This document shows positions 33,965 through 44,514 of a stretch of DNA of 58,780 bases, in pieces; the stretch's first letter is position 1, and every line of letters starts with the position of its first letter. The notes under the pieces are model-generated. The model worked only from the letters and a program-made list of their open reading frames with translations, had not been told where the DNA came from and made no database searches. The stretch is from the NCBI GenBank assembly GCA_031277315.1, contig JAITMP010000011.1, positions 1 through 58,780 of the forward strand. The letters run 5' to 3'. This DNA is from Zoogloeaceae bacterium (lineage in GTDB: Bacteria > Pseudomonadota > Gammaproteobacteria > Burkholderiales > Rhodocyclaceae). The translations under genes were made by a program, and so were the position numbers.

Positions 33965-34513
33965 ATGAATGACGAACTGTTGATCGGTCTGGTGTCGATC
34001 TCCGACCGCGCCGCCAGCGGCGCATATGAGGATCAGGGCATCCCCGCCTTGCGTGAATGGTTCGGCGCGGCCCTCGCTTCGCCCTGGCGGATGGAACACC
34101 GGCTGATTCCCGACGAGCAGCCCGCCATCGAGCGGACCCTGATCGAACTCGCCGACAGCATCGGCTGTCATCTCGTCGTGACCACCGGCGGCACCGGCCC
34201 GGCGCCGCGCGACGTGACGCCGGAGGCGACGCTGGCGGTGGCGCACAAGGTGCTGCCGGGGTTCGGCGAACAGATGCGGCAAGTGAGCCTGAAGTATGTG
34301 CCGACGGCGATTTTGTCGCGGCAGGTCGGCGTGGTGCGGGGTGCAACCCTGATTCTCAACCTGCCCGGCCAGCCGAAGGCGATCAAGGAAACTCTCGACG
34401 GCATTTTCGCCGCCGTGCCTTACTGCCTCGACCTGATCGGCGGGCCGTATGTCGAGACAAATGAAGCGGCGGTCAAAGCCTTCCGGCCAAAGTCGGCGCT
34501 GCGGACGAAATAA
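33965..34513 (+). CDS. mogA: MogA, molybdopterin adenylyltransferase
   Basis: From the ATG at 33965 (MNDELLIGLVSISDRAASGAYEDQGIPALREW) it is 182 residues. The family motif HLVVTTGGTGPAPRDVTPEATLAV binds the pterin, and ILNLPGQPKAIKETLDGIFAAVPYCLDLIGGP closes the fold. MogA adenylates molybdopterin with ATP so that MoeA can insert molybdenum. The upstream frame to 33890 only reads through repeat DNA. A molybdenum cofactor is consistent with an organism capable of anaerobic respiration, but no molybdoenzyme is in this window. Confidence 0.95.
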   Translation: MNDELLIGLVSISDRAASGAYEDQGIPALREWFGAALASPWRMEHRLIPDEQPAIERTLIELADSIGCHLVVTTGGTGPAPRDVTPEATLAVAHKVLPGFGEQMRQVSLKYVPTAILSRQVGVVRGATLILNLPGQPKAIKETLDGIFAAVPYCLDLIGGPYVETNEAAVKAFRPKSALRTK

Positions 34514-34555
34514 GCAGCCGCGATCCGGCTCTGACGCATGTGATTTGAATTCATG

Positions 34556-34970
34556 CGGAGGTGGATTCTGCGACTGCGCTTCGCTTCGCGCAGAGCCAGC
34601 CCTCCCCTTCAAGGGGGCGAAGGCGGGGTTTCGCAAAGCACTGCTTTGCGCCGCCTGAGCGGGCCGGCTGTGCAAAGCCAGCACTGGGCGGGGTTGGGTG
34701 GGGATGGGGTTCAATGAATCCCGCAACCCATCCCCATCCCGGCCTTCCCCTTGAAGGGGAAGGAGAAAACCTCTCCTCTCGCCCGCAAGCGGGAACGCCG
34801 TAGGTTGGCGCTGAGCGCAAATCGTCGTCATTCCCGCGAAAGCGGGAATGACGAGGGTTCTCGGCTTGCGGTTTCAGGCTGAGTTGAGCGTAGCGAAACC
34901 CAGCATGCTGAAGCTGGGATTCCGTTTCACTCCATCCCAGCCTACGTTCCATCCCAGCCTACGTCGTTTA
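34556..34970. repeat. mosaic of several repeat families
   Basis: In order: a TTCTGCGACTGCGCTTCGC element; a long mosaic element (about 34600-34775: CCCTTCAAGGGGG..., a GCAAAGCAGTGC palindrome, GGTGGGGATGGGGTTCAATG, CCCCTTGAAGGGGAAGGAG), parts of which recur at 49084-49217 and 58681-58780; a 26-bp GTCATTCCCGC palindrome at 34827-34852; and one 72-bp REP unit at 34874-34945 with a degenerate left end. No gene is supported between mogA and the aminopeptidase. Confidence 0.88.
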
Positions 34971-34986
34971 GCGTCGACCTGTAAAT

Positions 34987-36516
34987 TTATTTGCCCCGCC
35001 GCCGTGGTTTGGGCGAGGCGGTATGCGCGGCCAGCCATTGTTCGATGAATTCCACGCCCCAGGCGACGCCGAAGCCGGTGAGGTCGGTGCCGACCGCGCC
35101 CAGCCCGCCGCTGCAACTCGACGCCGAGAGATCCATATGCACCCAGGCCAGATCGCGGGTGAAGCGCCGCAGAAAACACGCGGCGAGAATATGGTCGGCT
35201 TCGCCTTCGAGCGCGCATTGCTTGATGTCGGCAACCTTGCTTTCCAGCCCCGTTTCGTAATCGGCGTCGAGCGGAAAAACGCAGACGCGCTCTCCGCTCG
35301 CTTCGCCCGCCGCCACCGCCAGCCGCGCCAGCTCCGAGGAGGTGGCGAACACGCCCGAATAGCGGCTGCCGAGGGCGTAGCTCATGCTGCCGGTGAGCGT
35401 GGCGAAATCGAGGATCAGATCCGGCTTGACGCCTTGCTTGCCGCTGCCGGCCAGCGTCAGCGCGTCGGCCAGCACCATGCGGCCTTCGGCGTCGGTGTGC
35501 ACGATCTCGATGGTGGCGCCATCGAGGGCGGTGACGATGTCATTCTGCTTGTAGGCGCTCGATGACAGATGGTTTTGCGCGAGCGGCAGCCAGGCGTCGA
35601 TGGCGAGCGGCATGTCGCGCTCGACCAGCGCCTGCATGAGGCCGAGCGCGACAGCGGAACCGTTCATGTCCTCGTGCATGCCGGCCATGTATTTCGCCGG
35701 CTTCAGGTTGTGGCCGCCGGTGTCAAAGCAGATGCCCTTGCCGACCAGCGCCAGCCGGCCCTGTGCTTTTTTGGGACGCCATGAGAGATGCACGATGGCG
35801 GCGTCTTCCGGCGCGCTGCCCTGCGCCACGGCGACGAATGCGCCCGCGCCCAGCTTGCGCAGCCGGCGCATGTCGTATTCCTCGAACCGCCAGCGGCGGC
35901 CGCGCGCAATCTGGCGCAGGCGGGCGCGGTAGGCGGACGGCGTCAACTCATTCGGCGGCAGCGCCGTCAGCGTCCGGGCCAGAATATTGGCCTCGGCCAC
36001 GGCGGCGATTTCGGCGAAGCCGCCCGTCTCGCGCGCACCGTAAAGATGAATTTTCGCCAGCGGTTTCGGCGCCGGTTTTTTGCGCCGCGTCGGCAGGCGC
36101 GCGCCGTTCAGCCAGGCGACATACAGCGCCTCGCGGGCGTTTTCGCGCCGCGTTTCCGGGCTGCCGAACAGCGCCAGCGTCAGTTCACGCGGCTGTTCTT
36201 CGAGCAGCGGCGCGATGGCCCGGCGCAGCAGGCTCTGCCGGTCGAAGGCGCTTCTGCCGCCTTCCAGCATGACGAAGCTGGCCAGTCCGCCGCCGGCGAG
36301 GTTGACGGTGACCGGCGTCTTCGCCAGTTCCTCGACTTTCATGCCACGGCGACGCAGGGCGGCGCGCAGCCGGTCGAGGGCGGGCATGCCGCGCAAGCCA
36401 TCGAGTTTTTTCACGAAGGGCAGCACCAGCACGGCATGGCTCGCATGATCGAGCGCGGCGGCGCCAGCGGCCGCATCGAGCGGCGCGGCGGTTTGAACGA
36501 GTTTGGCCAGCATCAT
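34987..36516 (-). CDS. M17-family leucyl aminopeptidase
   Basis: This 509-residue protein has a variable N-terminal macro-like domain (1-170) and a catalytic M17 domain: [38 protein letters not shown] with the first metal ligands, and [21 protein letters not shown], the metal/bicarbonate signature. In the canonical motif the first residue is Asn (NTDAEGR); here it is His, and MKxDM is MHEDM, so it belongs to a side branch rather than to true PepA. It predicts a cytosolic di-zinc or manganese enzyme removing N-terminal residues from peptides. It diverges from thyA with 77 bases between starts. Confidence 0.9.
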   Translation of the reverse strand: MMLAKLVQTAAPLDAAAGAAALDHASHAVLVLPFVKKLDGLRGMPALDRLRAALRRRGMKVEELAKTPVTVNLAGGGLASFVMLEGGRSAFDRQSLLRRAIAPLLEEQPRELTLALFGSPETRRENAREALYVAWLNGARLPTRRKKPAPKPLAKIHLYGARETGGFAEIAAVAEANILARTLTALPPNELTPSAYRARLRQIARGRRWRFEEYDMRRLRKLGAGAFVAVAQGSAPEDAAIVHLSWRPKKAQGRLALVGKGICFDTGGHNLKPAKYMAGMHEDMNGSAVALGLMQALVERDMPLAIDAWLPLAQNHLSSSAYKQNDIVTALDGATIEIVHTDAEGRMVLADALTLAGSGKQGVKPDLILDFATLTGSMSYALGSRYSGVFATSSELARLAVAAGEASGERVCVFPLDADYETGLESKVADIKQCALEGEADHILAACFLRRFTRDLAWVHMDLSASSCSGGLGAVGTDLTGFGVAWGVEFIEQWLAAHTASPKPRRRGK

Positions 36517-36593
36517 CCGGTTCCTATAGAATCGGCGTCGATTATATCTCCGCCCGTCTTTCTACTTTTTCTCTATCTTTCCCCTATTTTTTC

Positions 36594-37388
36594 ATGCAGC
36601 AATATCTCGACCTGATGCGCCACGTGCTCGAACACGGGCACTGGAAAAACGACCGCACCGGCACCGGCACGCGGTCCGTCTTCGGCTGGCAGATGCGCTT
36701 CGATCTGGCGCGCGGCTTTCCGCTGCTCACCACCAAGAAGCTGCACACCCGCTCGATCATTCATGAACTGCTGTGGTTTCTGCGCGGCGACACGAATATC
36801 CGCTACCTGAAAGAGAACGGCGTTTCGATCTGGGACGACTGGGCCGACGCCGACGGCAACCTCGGCCCGGTGTACGGCTACCAGTGGCGCTCCTGGCGCG
36901 CGCCGGACGGTCGCGTCATCGACCAGATCGCGCAACTTGTCGACGGCCTGAAGCGCGACCCGGATTCACGCCGCCATATCGTCACGGCATGGAACCCGGC
37001 GGATATCGACGCCATGAAGTTGCCGCCCTGCCACGCCCTGTTCCAGTTCTACGTCGCCGACGGCAAATTGTCCTGCCAGCTTTATCAGAGAAGCGCCGAC
37101 ATTTTTCTCGGCGTGCCGTTCAACATCGCCTCCTACGCCCTGCTGACGCTGATGCTGGCGCAGGTGTGCGGCTACCAGCCGGGCGATTTTGTGCACACGC
37201 TCGGCGACGCGCATCTCTACGCCAATCACTTCGAGCAGGCGCGCCTGCAACTCACGCGCGCGCCGCGCGCGCTGCCGCAACTGCGCCTCAACCCGGCGGT
37301 GACCGATCTGTTCGCTTTCCGCTACGAGGATTTCACGCTCGAAGGCTACGATCCGCATCCGCACATCGCCGCGCCGGTGGCGGTATGA
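36594..37388 (+). CDS. thyA: ThyA, thymidylate synthase
   Basis: This 264-residue enzyme is a full-length classical thymidylate synthase: [31 protein letters not shown] at the N-terminus, [34 protein letters not shown], the active-site loop [13 protein letters not shown] with the nucleophilic Cys, and the C-terminal dUMP-binding [21 protein letters not shown]. It methylates dUMP to dTMP using methylene-tetrahydrofolate, leaving dihydrofolate, which the next gene product reduces. The two genes overlap (ATGA), so they are co-translated. Confidence 0.97.
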   Translation: MQQYLDLMRHVLEHGHWKNDRTGTGTRSVFGWQMRFDLARGFPLLTTKKLHTRSIIHELLWFLRGDTNIRYLKENGVSIWDDWADADGNLGPVYGYQWRSWRAPDGRVIDQIAQLVDGLKRDPDSRRHIVTAWNPADIDAMKLPPCHALFQFYVADGKLSCQLYQRSADIFLGVPFNIASYALLTLMLAQVCGYQPGDFVHTLGDAHLYANHFEQARLQLTRAPRALPQLRLNPAVTDLFAFRYEDFTLEGYDPHPHIAAPVAV

Positions 37389-37882
37389 CGGACATGCGCA
37401 CGCCGCGCCTTTCCCTCATCGCCGCCGTCGCCGCCAACGGCGTCATCGGCAGCGAAAACGCCCTGCCCTGGCGCCTGCCGGAAGACCTGAAACACTTCAA
37501 GACGCTGACGACCGGCCATCCGGTTGTCATGGGGCGCAAGACGTTCGAGTCAATCGGCCGCCCGCTGCCGGCGCGCCGCAACATCATCGTCACGCGCAAC
37601 ACGGCTTACGCGGCGCAAGGCTGCGAAACGGCGGCCTCGCTGCCCGCCGCGCTCGCCGCCTGCCCGGATGCCGGCGAAGTGTTCGTCATCGGCGGCGCGC
37701 AAATCTACGCCGAGGCGCTGCCGCTCGCGGCGCGTCTCTACCTCACCGAGATTCAAAAGGAATTTGCCGGCGACGCCCGCTTTCCCGCGCTCGACCGCCG
37801 CCTCTGGCGCGAAACGTCCCGCGACCGCCGTCGTTCCGGCGACGGGCTGGATTTTGATTTTGTGATTTACGACAGGGCTTGA
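37385..37882 (+). CDS. folA: FolA, dihydrofolate reductase
   Basis: The ATG at 37385 overlaps the thyA stop and gives 165 residues: [42 protein letters not shown], the typical N-terminus with the Trp/Asp substrate loop. [28 protein letters not shown] (NADPH) and [26 protein letters not shown] follow. It regenerates tetrahydrofolate after thymidylate synthesis. The longer open frame beginning at 36773 is only the shadow of thyA. It converges with the decarboxylase gene ending at 37903, with 20 bases between stops. Confidence 0.95.
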   Translation: MTDMRTPRLSLIAAVAANGVIGSENALPWRLPEDLKHFKTLTTGHPVVMGRKTFESIGRPLPARRNIIVTRNTAYAAQGCETAASLPAALAACPDAGEVFVIGGAQIYAEALPLAARLYLTEIQKEFAGDARFPALDRRLWRETSRDRRRSGDGLDFDFVIYDRA

Positions 37883-37902
37883 AGCGGCCCGCCGCGTACA
37901 AG

Positions 37903-40137
37903 TCAGCGCACGCAGTCCACGAAATACCGCACCCGGTCATTGCTTCCGTCCTTGACGAGGCCGTGGATATCGGTTTCGAAGCCGGGGAAGCGTTCGTTGA
38001 AGTCGCGGGCGAAGCGGAGGTAGCGGACGATGGTGGCGTTGAAGCGTTCGCCCGGAATCAGCAGCGGAATGCCGGGCGGGTAGGGCGTGAGCAGCACGGC
38101 GGTGACGCGGCCTTCGAGGTTGTCGATTTCAACACGCTCGATTTCGCGGTGGGCCATTTTGGCGAAGGCTTCGGCCGGCGGCATCGCCGGCACCATGTCG
38201 GAGAGATACATTTCGGTGGTCAGCCGCGCCACGTCGTTGGTTTTGTACACGTCGTGGATCTGCCGGCACAGGTCGCGCAGGCCGACGCGCTCGTAGCACG
38301 GGTGTTTCTGGCAGAACTCGGGCAGCACTTTCCACAACGGCTGGTTCTTGTCGTAATCGTCCTTGAACTGTTGCAGTTCGGTGACCATCGTGTTCCAGCG
38401 GCCCTTGGTGATGCCGATGGTGAACATGATGAAGAAGGAATACAGGCCGCATTTTTCGACGATGACGCCGTGCTCGGCGAGATACTTGGTGACGATGGCC
38501 GCCGGGATGCCCCAGTCGGCGAAGTCGCCGCCGACATCCAGCCCCGGCGTGATGACGGTGGCCTTGATCGGATCGAGCATGTTGAAGCCGTCGGCAAGCT
38601 GGCCGAAGCCGTGCCAGCGCTCGCCCGGCTTGAGCATCCAGGCGGCGCGCTCCTCGATGCCCTCCTCGGACAGATCGTCCGGCCCCCAGACCTTGAACCA
38701 CCAGCCGTCTCCCCATTCCTCGTCGACCTTGCGCATGGCGCGGCGGAAGTCGAGCGCCTCGGCAATTGATTCTTCCACCAGCGCGGTGCCGCCCGGCTCT
38801 TCCATCATCGCCGCTGCCACGTCACAGGAGGCGATGATGGCGTATTGCGGCGAGGTGGAGGTGTGCATCAGATAGGCTTCGTTGAAAACGTCGCGGTCGA
38901 GTTTGCGGCGCTCCGAATCCTGCACCAGAATCTGCGAGGCTTGCGAGAGGCCGGCGAGCAGCTTGTGCGTGGATTGGGTCGAGAACACCATTGATTCCTT
39001 GCAGCGCGGGCGGTCGGCGCCGATGGCGTGATAGTCGCCGTAGAAATCGTGGAAGGCGGCGTGCGGCAGCCAGGCTTCATCGAAATGGAGGGCGTCGATC
39101 TTGCCGTCGAGCATCGTCTTGATTTCCTCGACGTTGTAGAGGATGCCGTCATAGGTGGACTGGGTGATGGTGAGCACGCGCGGCTTGCCCTTCACCTTCG
39201 AGGCGAAGGGATGGGCGGCGATTTTTTTCTGGATGTTGCGCCAGGAAAATTCGGATTTCGGAATCGGCCCGATGATGCCGTAGTTGTTGCGCGTCGGCAT
39301 CAGGAAGACGGGAATCGCGCCGGTCATGATGATCGAATGGAGTATCGACTTGTGGCAGTTGCGGTCGACGATGACGATGTCGCCCGGCGCCACCGTCGAG
39401 TTCCAGACGATCTTGTTCGAGGTCGACGTGCCGTTGGTGACGAAGAACAGGTGATCGGCGTTGAAGATGCGCGCCGCGTTGCGCTCCGAGGCCGCCACCG
39501 GCCCGGTGTGGTCGAGCAGTTGGCCGAGTTCCTCCACCGCGTTGCAGACATCGGCGCGCAGCATGTTCTCGCCGAAGAACTGGTGGAACATCTGGCCGAC
39601 CGGCGACTTGAGAAAGGCGACGCCGCCGGAATGGCCGGGGCAATGCCAGGAGTAGGAGCCGTCGGCGGCGTAGTGGGTCAGGGCGCGGAAGAACGGCGGC
39701 GGCAGCGAATCGAGATAGGCTTTCGCCTCGCGCACGACGTAGCGGGCGATGAATTCCGGCGTGTCCTCGAACATGTGGATGAAGCCGTGCAGTTCGCGCA
39801 GCACGTCGTTCGGGATGTGCCGGCTGGTGCGCGTTTCGCCGTGCAGGAAGATCGGAATCTCGGCATTGCGGAAACGAATTTCGGAGACGAAGGCGCGCAA
39901 CTCGGCGATGGTTTCCTCCTCCTCGTTGGTCAACTCCTCGTCGTCGATGGAGAGGATGAAGGCCGAAGCGCGGCTCTGCTGCTGGGCGAAGGAAGACAGG
40001 TCGCCGTAGCTGGTGACGCCGAGCACTTCCATGCCTTCTTCCTTGATGGCTTCGGCAAGGCTGCGGATGCCCAGCCCGGAAGCGTTTTCCGAGCGGAAGT
40101 CTTCGTCGATGATGATGATCGGGAAGTGAAAGCGCAT
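37903..40137 (-). CDS. Orn/Lys/Arg decarboxylase (fold type I, AdiA-like)
   Basis: This 744-residue PLP enzyme of the large bacterial basic amino-acid decarboxylase family has an N-terminal response-regulator-like wing domain (1-130). The PLP domain includes THYAADGSYSWHCPGHSGGVAFLKSPVGQMFHQFFG, TNGTSTSNKIV, HFDEAWLPHAAFHDFYGDYHAIGAD, and the Schiff-base Lys in STQSTHKLLAGLSQAS. A C-terminal domain follows (TPYPPGIPLLIPGERF). Its length is closer to arginine decarboxylase AdiA (about 755) than to lysine decarboxylases (about 715), but the substrate is uncertain. Such enzymes give acid resistance or polyamine precursors. No antiporter gene is adjacent, so a biosynthetic role is possible. Confidence 0.9.
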   Translation of the reverse strand: MRFHFPIIIIDEDFRSENASGLGIRSLAEAIKEEGMEVLGVTSYGDLSSFAQQQSRASAFILSIDDEELTNEEEETIAELRAFVSEIRFRNAEIPIFLHGETRTSRHIPNDVLRELHGFIHMFEDTPEFIARYVVREAKAYLDSLPPPFFRALTHYAADGSYSWHCPGHSGGVAFLKSPVGQMFHQFFGENMLRADVCNAVEELGQLLDHTGPVAASERNAARIFNADHLFFVTNGTSTSNKIVWNSTVAPGDIVIVDRNCHKSILHSIIMTGAIPVFLMPTRNNYGIIGPIPKSEFSWRNIQKKIAAHPFASKVKGKPRVLTITQSTYDGILYNVEEIKTMLDGKIDALHFDEAWLPHAAFHDFYGDYHAIGADRPRCKESMVFSTQSTHKLLAGLSQASQILVQDSERRKLDRDVFNEAYLMHTSTSPQYAIIASCDVAAAMMEEPGGTALVEESIAEALDFRRAMRKVDEEWGDGWWFKVWGPDDLSEEGIEERAAWMLKPGERWHGFGQLADGFNMLDPIKATVITPGLDVGGDFADWGIPAAIVTKYLAEHGVIVEKCGLYSFFIMFTIGITKGRWNTMVTELQQFKDDYDKNQPLWKVLPEFCQKHPCYERVGLRDLCRQIHDVYKTNDVARLTTEMYLSDMVPAMPPAEAFAKMAHREIERVEIDNLEGRVTAVLLTPYPPGIPLLIPGERFNATIVRYLRFARDFNERFPGFETDIHGLVKDGSNDRVRYFVDCVR

Positions 40138-40260
40138 ATATTTACCTACTCCCTGGCCCCCTTCCGGGGGAAGGGGGTAACGGTTGCTCGCCCCTGCGGG
40201 GCTCAGTGTTTTTGAGTGGCGCGGCGGCGGGGCCGGGTCATGTGATTATCCGAACGCCGT

Positions 40261-40827
40261 CTAGATTTTCGGCAGGGTGACGCCGACCTGCCCTTGGTAC
40301 TTGCCGCCGCGATCCTTGTACGACGTTTCGCACACCTCGTCGGATTCAAAGAACAGCACTTGGGCGCAGCCTTCGCCGGCGTAGATCTTGGCCGGCAGCG
40401 GCGTGGTGTTGGAGAACTCCAGCGTCACGTAGCCTTCCCATTCCGGCTCGAAGGGCGTCACGTTCACGATGATGCCGCAGCGGGCGTAGGTGCTCTTGCC
40501 GAGGCAGACCGTGAGGACGTTGCGGGGAATGCGAAAGTATTCGACGGTGCGGGCCAGCGCGAACGAGTTGGGCGGGATGATGCAATAGTCGTTCTTGATC
40601 TCGACGAAGGAATTCGGATCGAAATTTTTCGGGTCGACGATGGTGCAGTTGATGTCGGTGAACAGCTTGAATTCGTTTGAGCAGCGGATGTCGTAGCCGT
40701 AGCTCGACGTGCCGTAGGAGACGATCTTGCGGCCGTCGATCTCGCGCACCTGCCCCGGCTCGAACGGCGAGATCATGTCGTACTCTCGCGCCATGCGGCG
40801 AATCCACTTGTCGGATTTGATGCTCAT
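40261..40827 (-). CDS. dcd: Dcd, dCTP deaminase
   Basis: This 188-residue protein covers the full family: [42 protein letters not shown]-like [21 protein letters not shown], the catalytic region [46 protein letters not shown], and [15 protein letters not shown]. It deaminates dCTP to dUTP, feeding thymidylate synthesis, so it functionally complements the nearby thyA-folA pair. It lies downstream of apbC but behind a terminator. The 120-bp gap to the decarboxylase start (40138-40260) contains only a short CCCCTTCCGGGGG palindrome. Confidence 0.96.
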   Translation of the reverse strand: MSIKSDKWIRRMAREYDMISPFEPGQVREIDGRKIVSYGTSSYGYDIRCSNEFKLFTDINCTIVDPKNFDPNSFVEIKNDYCIIPPNSFALARTVEYFRIPRNVLTVCLGKSTYARCGIIVNVTPFEPEWEGYVTLEFSNTTPLPAKIYAGEGCAQVLFFESDEVCETSYKDRGGKYQGQVGVTLPKI

Positions 40828-40861
40828 CGCGTGTTTTCCCGCTGTCAGAAAAGAAGCGTGA

Positions 40862-40890
40862 AAAAAGAAAGAGCGGATTATCCGCTCTTT
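40862..40890 (-). terminator. intrinsic terminator of apbC
   Basis: Leftward, the stem AAAGAGCGG / CCGCTCTTT (40868-40890, 5-base loop) is followed by CTTTTTT (40862-40867 on the plus strand as A-run). It separates apbC from dcd. Confidence 0.85.
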
Positions 40891-40936
40891 CGGGGGTGGG
40901 TCAATAGACCGCCGGCGGGCCGGGCGGCGCGCCGGT

Positions 40937-42025
40937 TCAGGTGTTCTGGATGACGATGTTGGGGAATTTGGCCGTCATGTCTTTGGCCTGCGCGGCGATC
41001 TTCACCGCCACCCGCCGGGCGATACCGCGGTAGATGTCGGCGATGCGTCCATCCGGGTCGGCGACCACGGTCGGCTTGCCGGAATCGGCCTGCTCGCGGA
41101 TGTGAATGTCGAGCGGCAGCGCGCCGAGAAATTCCACGTCGTAGTCCTGGCACATTTTGCCGCCGCCGCCGGCGCCGAAGATGTGTTCCTCGTGGCCGCA
41201 CTTCGAGCAGATGTGAATGCTCATGTTCTCGACGACGCCGAGAATCGGGATGCCGACCTTCTCGAACATCTTGAGGCCCTTGCGCGCATCCAGCAGGGCG
41301 ATGTCCTGCGGCGTGGTGACGATCACGGCGCCGGTCACCGGCACCTGCTGGGCCAGCGTGAGCTGGATGTCGCCGGTGCCGGGCGGCAGATCGATGACCA
41401 GATAGTCGACGTCGCGCCATTGCGTGTCGCCGAGCAGTTGCTGCAAAGCCTGCGTCACCATCGGGCCGCGCCAGACCATCGGCGTTTCGGCGTCGATGAG
41501 AAAACCGATCGACATGGCTTGCAGGCCGTAGGCTTCCAGCGGCTCCAGCGTTTTGCCGTCGAGCGATTCGGGTTTGCCGGAGATGCCGAGCATCTGCGGC
41601 TGCGAGGGGCCGTAGATGTCGGCGTCGAGCAGCGCCGTGTTGGCGCCCTCGGCCGCCAGCGCCAGCGCCAGGTTCACCGCCGTGGTGGATTTGCCGACGC
41701 CGCCCTTGCCGGAGGCGACGGCGATGATGTTTTTCACGCCGGGGATCAGCTTCACGCCGCGCTGCACGCTGTGCGAGGCAATCTTGCTGTAGACGTTGGC
41801 GGAAACGTTGCCGGCGCCCGGAATCGCTTTCAGCGCGTCGATGACGCTTTTGCGAATGCCGTCGATCTGGCTCTTCGCCGGGTAACCCAACTCGATGTCG
41901 ACGGCGATGTCGGCGCCGTCGATCTTGATGTTTTTGGCGCAGCGCGCGCTGACGAAATCCTTGCCGGTGTTCGGGTCGGTAATCGCCTTCAGGGCCGTCT
42001 GCACCTGCAATTCGGACATGCTCAT
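40937..42025 (-). CDS. apbC: ApbC/Mrp, iron-sulfur cluster carrier ATPase
   Basis: The ATG at 42025 ([24 protein letters not shown]) is preferred because GGAG lies six bases ahead of it; an ATG at 42037 would add four residues. This gives 362 residues. An N-terminal MIP18-like domain (to about 90) precedes the ParA/NBP35-type ATPase: deviant Walker [27 protein letters not shown], and [10 protein letters not shown]. The cluster-binding CxxC is in [13 protein letters not shown]. The protein binds and transfers [4Fe-4S] clusters in the cytosol. It is divergent from metG as in many proteobacteria, with its own promoter at 42051-42069. Confidence 0.95.
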   Translation of the reverse strand: MSMSELQVQTALKAITDPNTGKDFVSARCAKNIKIDGADIAVDIELGYPAKSQIDGIRKSVIDALKAIPGAGNVSANVYSKIASHSVQRGVKLIPGVKNIIAVASGKGGVGKSTTAVNLALALAAEGANTALLDADIYGPSQPQMLGISGKPESLDGKTLEPLEAYGLQAMSIGFLIDAETPMVWRGPMVTQALQQLLGDTQWRDVDYLVIDLPPGTGDIQLTLAQQVPVTGAVIVTTPQDIALLDARKGLKMFEKVGIPILGVVENMSIHICSKCGHEEHIFGAGGGGKMCQDYDVEFLGALPLDIHIREQADSGKPTVVADPDGRIADIYRGIARRVAVKIAAQAKDMTAKFPNIVIQNT

Positions 42026-42050
42026 AAGATGCTCCATCAGGGTTTTAATA

Positions 42051-42069
42051 CCTGAGCATTATACTCAGG
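42051..42069 (-). promoter_or_regulatory. apbC promoter -10 within an inverted repeat
   Basis: Reading leftward, a perfect TATAAT (42057-42062) is embedded in the inverted repeat CCTGAG-N7-CTCAGG (42051-42069), about 25 bases before the preferred apbC start. No convincing -35 is seen. A palindrome covering the -10 suggests a repressor site, but no regulator is named. Confidence 0.45.
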
Positions 42070-42151
42070 ATTTAGGGGGTGTGCGCGAACGGCGTTCAGT
42101 TTAGCCGTCCCAACTGCTAAAATCACTGTTTTTCAAGCGAATTTTCACAAA

Positions 42152-44242
42152 ATGCCGCGTCGGATCCTTGTCACCAGCGCCCTGCCTTACGCCAACGGCG
42201 CCATCCATCTGGGCCATTTGGTCGAGTATATCCAGACCGATATCTGGGTCCGTTTCCAGAAAATGCGCGGCCATGTCTGCTGGTACGTCTGCGCCGACGA
42301 CACCCACGGCACACCGATCATGCTGCGCGCCGACAAGGAGGGCATCACGCCGGAACAGTTGATCGCCCGCGTGCACGGCGAGCACCTGCGCGACTTCAGC
42401 GGCTTTCACGTCGCGTTCGACAATTACTATTCGACCCATTCCGACGAAACGCGCCTGCATGCCGAAGACATTTACGCCCGGCTCCAGGCCGCCGGCCTGA
42501 TCGAGACGCGCGCCATCGAGCAGTTCTACGATCCGGTCAAAGCCATGTTCCTGCCGGATCGCTTCATCAAGGGCGAATGTCCGAAATGCGGCGCCGCCGA
42601 CCAGTACGGCGACAACTGCGAGGCCTGCGGCGCCGCCTACGCGCCGACCGAACTCAAGAATCCCTATTCCGCCGTCTCCGGCACGAAACCGGAAATGAGA
42701 CAGTCCGATCATTATTTTTTCAAGCTCTCGGATGCGAAATGCCAGGCGTTCCTGGGCGAATGGACGCGCGCCGGTCATCTGCAAGCCGAAGCCGCCAACA
42801 AGATGCAGGAGTGGCTCAAGCCGGCGGCAAACGACGGCGCAAGCGAAGGGTTGACGGACTGGGACATCTCGCGCGACGCGCCTTACTTCGGCTTCCGCAT
42901 TCCCGGCACGGCGGACAAGTTTTTCTATGTCTGGCTGGACGCGCCGGTCGGCTACATGGGTTCGTTCCAGAATCTCGCCGACCGCGCCGGGCTGCAATTC
43001 GATGAATACTGGGCCGCCGATTCCGGCGCCGAGTTGTATCACTTCATCGGCAAGGACATTCTCTACTTTCACGCCCTGTTCTGGCCGGCCATGCTCAAGT
43101 TCAGCGGCCGCCGCACGCCGAGCGGCGTTTTCGCCCACGGCTTTCTCACCGTGGACGGCCAGAAGATGTCGAAATCACGCGGCACTTTCATCACCGCCGA
43201 AAGCTACCTCGGGCAGGGTCTCGATCCCGAATGGCTGCGCTACTACTACGCCGCCAAGCTCAACGCCAGCATGGAAGACATCGACCTCAATCTGGATGAC
43301 TTCGTTGCCCGCGTGAATTCCGATCTGGTCGGCAAATACGTGAACATCGCCAGCCGTTGCGCCGGCTTCATTCACAAGCGTTTCGGCGCCGCGCTGACGG
43401 CGGCTTCCAGCGCCCTGCTCGCCGACGCGCAGGCAGCGGGCGCGGCGATTGCCGCCCAGTACGAGGCGCGGGAATACGGCAAGGCCGTGCGCGAAATCAT
43501 GGCGCTGGCCGACCGCGCCAACCAGTTCGTCAACGATCATGCGCCGTGGGAACTGGCCAAAAAAGCCGACGGGGAAGCCGAGCTTCACCGCGTCTGCTCG
43601 GAAGCCCTGAACCTGTTCCGCCTGCTGACGATTTATCTCAAGCCGGTGCTGCCGAAGCTGGCCGCCAACGCTGAGGCGTTTCTCGGCGTCGCGCCGCTGG
43701 CCTGGGCGGACGCCGCTGCGCTGCTGCCCGGCGGCCACCGCATCGGCGAATACGCGCATCTCGCCACCCGCGTCGAGCGCAAACAGATCGACCGGCTCGT
43801 CGACGCCAACAAGGACTCGCTCGCGCCGGCCGCCGCGCCGCCGCAGCCTGTCGGGGAGAAGACCGCCGCGCCTGCTGTTTCTGCTGTTTCCACTGCTTCC
43901 CCCGCGTCTTCCACGCCCCTTGTCTCGATTGACGAGTTTTCCAGAATCGACCTGCGCGTTGCCCGCATCGCCAAGGCCGAGCACGTCGAAGGCGCGGAAA
44001 AACTGATCCGGCTCACACTCGATCTCGGCGCGGAAACGCGCACCGTCTTCGCCGGCATCAAGTCGGCCTACGATCCGGCGGCGCTGACTGGCCGCCTGAC
44101 GGTGATGGTCGCCAATCTCGCTCCGCGCAAGATGAAGTTCGGCGTCTCCGAAGGCATGGTGCTGGCCGCTTCCGGCGAGGGGCCGGGCATCTTTCTGCTC
44201 TCCCCGGACAGCGGCGCGCAGCCGGGCATGCGGGTGAAGTAA
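42152..44242 (+). CDS. metG: MetG, methionyl-tRNA synthetase
   Basis: This 696-residue class I synthetase has the HIGH motif HLGH in [28 protein letters not shown], a zinc knuckle [21 protein letters not shown], and KMSKS in [23 protein letters not shown]. The anticodon domain follows, then an Ala/Pro-rich linker (about 560-590) and a C-terminal EMAPII-like tRNA-binding domain ([30 protein letters not shown]...[20 protein letters not shown]). It charges tRNA-Met. It overlaps the acylphosphatase start, TAATG at 44240-44244. Confidence 0.97.
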   Translation: MPRRILVTSALPYANGAIHLGHLVEYIQTDIWVRFQKMRGHVCWYVCADDTHGTPIMLRADKEGITPEQLIARVHGEHLRDFSGFHVAFDNYYSTHSDETRLHAEDIYARLQAAGLIETRAIEQFYDPVKAMFLPDRFIKGECPKCGAADQYGDNCEACGAAYAPTELKNPYSAVSGTKPEMRQSDHYFFKLSDAKCQAFLGEWTRAGHLQAEAANKMQEWLKPAANDGASEGLTDWDISRDAPYFGFRIPGTADKFFYVWLDAPVGYMGSFQNLADRAGLQFDEYWAADSGAELYHFIGKDILYFHALFWPAMLKFSGRRTPSGVFAHGFLTVDGQKMSKSRGTFITAESYLGQGLDPEWLRYYYAAKLNASMEDIDLNLDDFVARVNSDLVGKYVNIASRCAGFIHKRFGAALTAASSALLADAQAAGAAIAAQYEAREYGKAVREIMALADRANQFVNDHAPWELAKKADGEAELHRVCSEALNLFRLLTIYLKPVLPKLAANAEAFLGVAPLAWADAAALLPGGHRIGEYAHLATRVERKQIDRLVDANKDSLAPAAAPPQPVGEKTAAPAVSAVSTASPASSTPLVSIDEFSRIDLRVARIAKAEHVEGAEKLIRLTLDLGAETRTVFAGIKSAYDPAALTGRLTVMVANLAPRKMKFGVSEGMVLAASGEGPGIFLLSPDSGAQPGMRVK

Positions 44243-44514
44243 TGGCGCAACGCCGCGTGGTCGTGCATGGCCGGGTGCAAGGCGTCGGCTTTCGCGTCTC
44301 GCTGGCCGGCGAAGCGCGGCGCGAGGGCGTCACCGGCTGGGTGCGCAACCGCCGCGACGGCACGGTCGAAGCCATGCTCTGTGGCGGCGATGAAGCCGTC
44401 GCCGCGCTGATCGACTGGGCGCGGCGCGGCCCGCCGGGCGCGCGCGTCGACCGCGTCGAGGTTGAACTGGGCAGCGGCGATTTTCCGCATTTCGCGCAAT
44501 TGCCGACGGCATGA
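44242..44514 (+). CDS. acyP: acylphosphatase
   Basis: This 90-residue protein is a small alpha/beta acylphosphatase with the phosphate-binding loop [14 protein letters not shown] (catalytic Arg) and [18 protein letters not shown] (catalytic Asn). It hydrolyses acyl phosphates such as 1,3-bisphosphoglycerate or acetyl phosphate; the physiological role is unclear. It sits between metG and oxyR with one-base and four-base overlaps, so metG-acyP-oxyR can be translated as one operon. Confidence 0.95.
   Translation: MAQRRVVVHGRVQGVGFRVSLAGEARREGVTGWVRNRRDGTVEAMLCGGDEAVAALIDWARRGPPGARVDRVEVELGSGDFPHFAQLPTA

Noticed and set aside
36773-37882. 369-codon frame covering thyA and folA
   Set aside because: Only the part from 37385 is DHFR; the upstream part is an out-of-frame shadow of thyA, so this is not a fusion gene.
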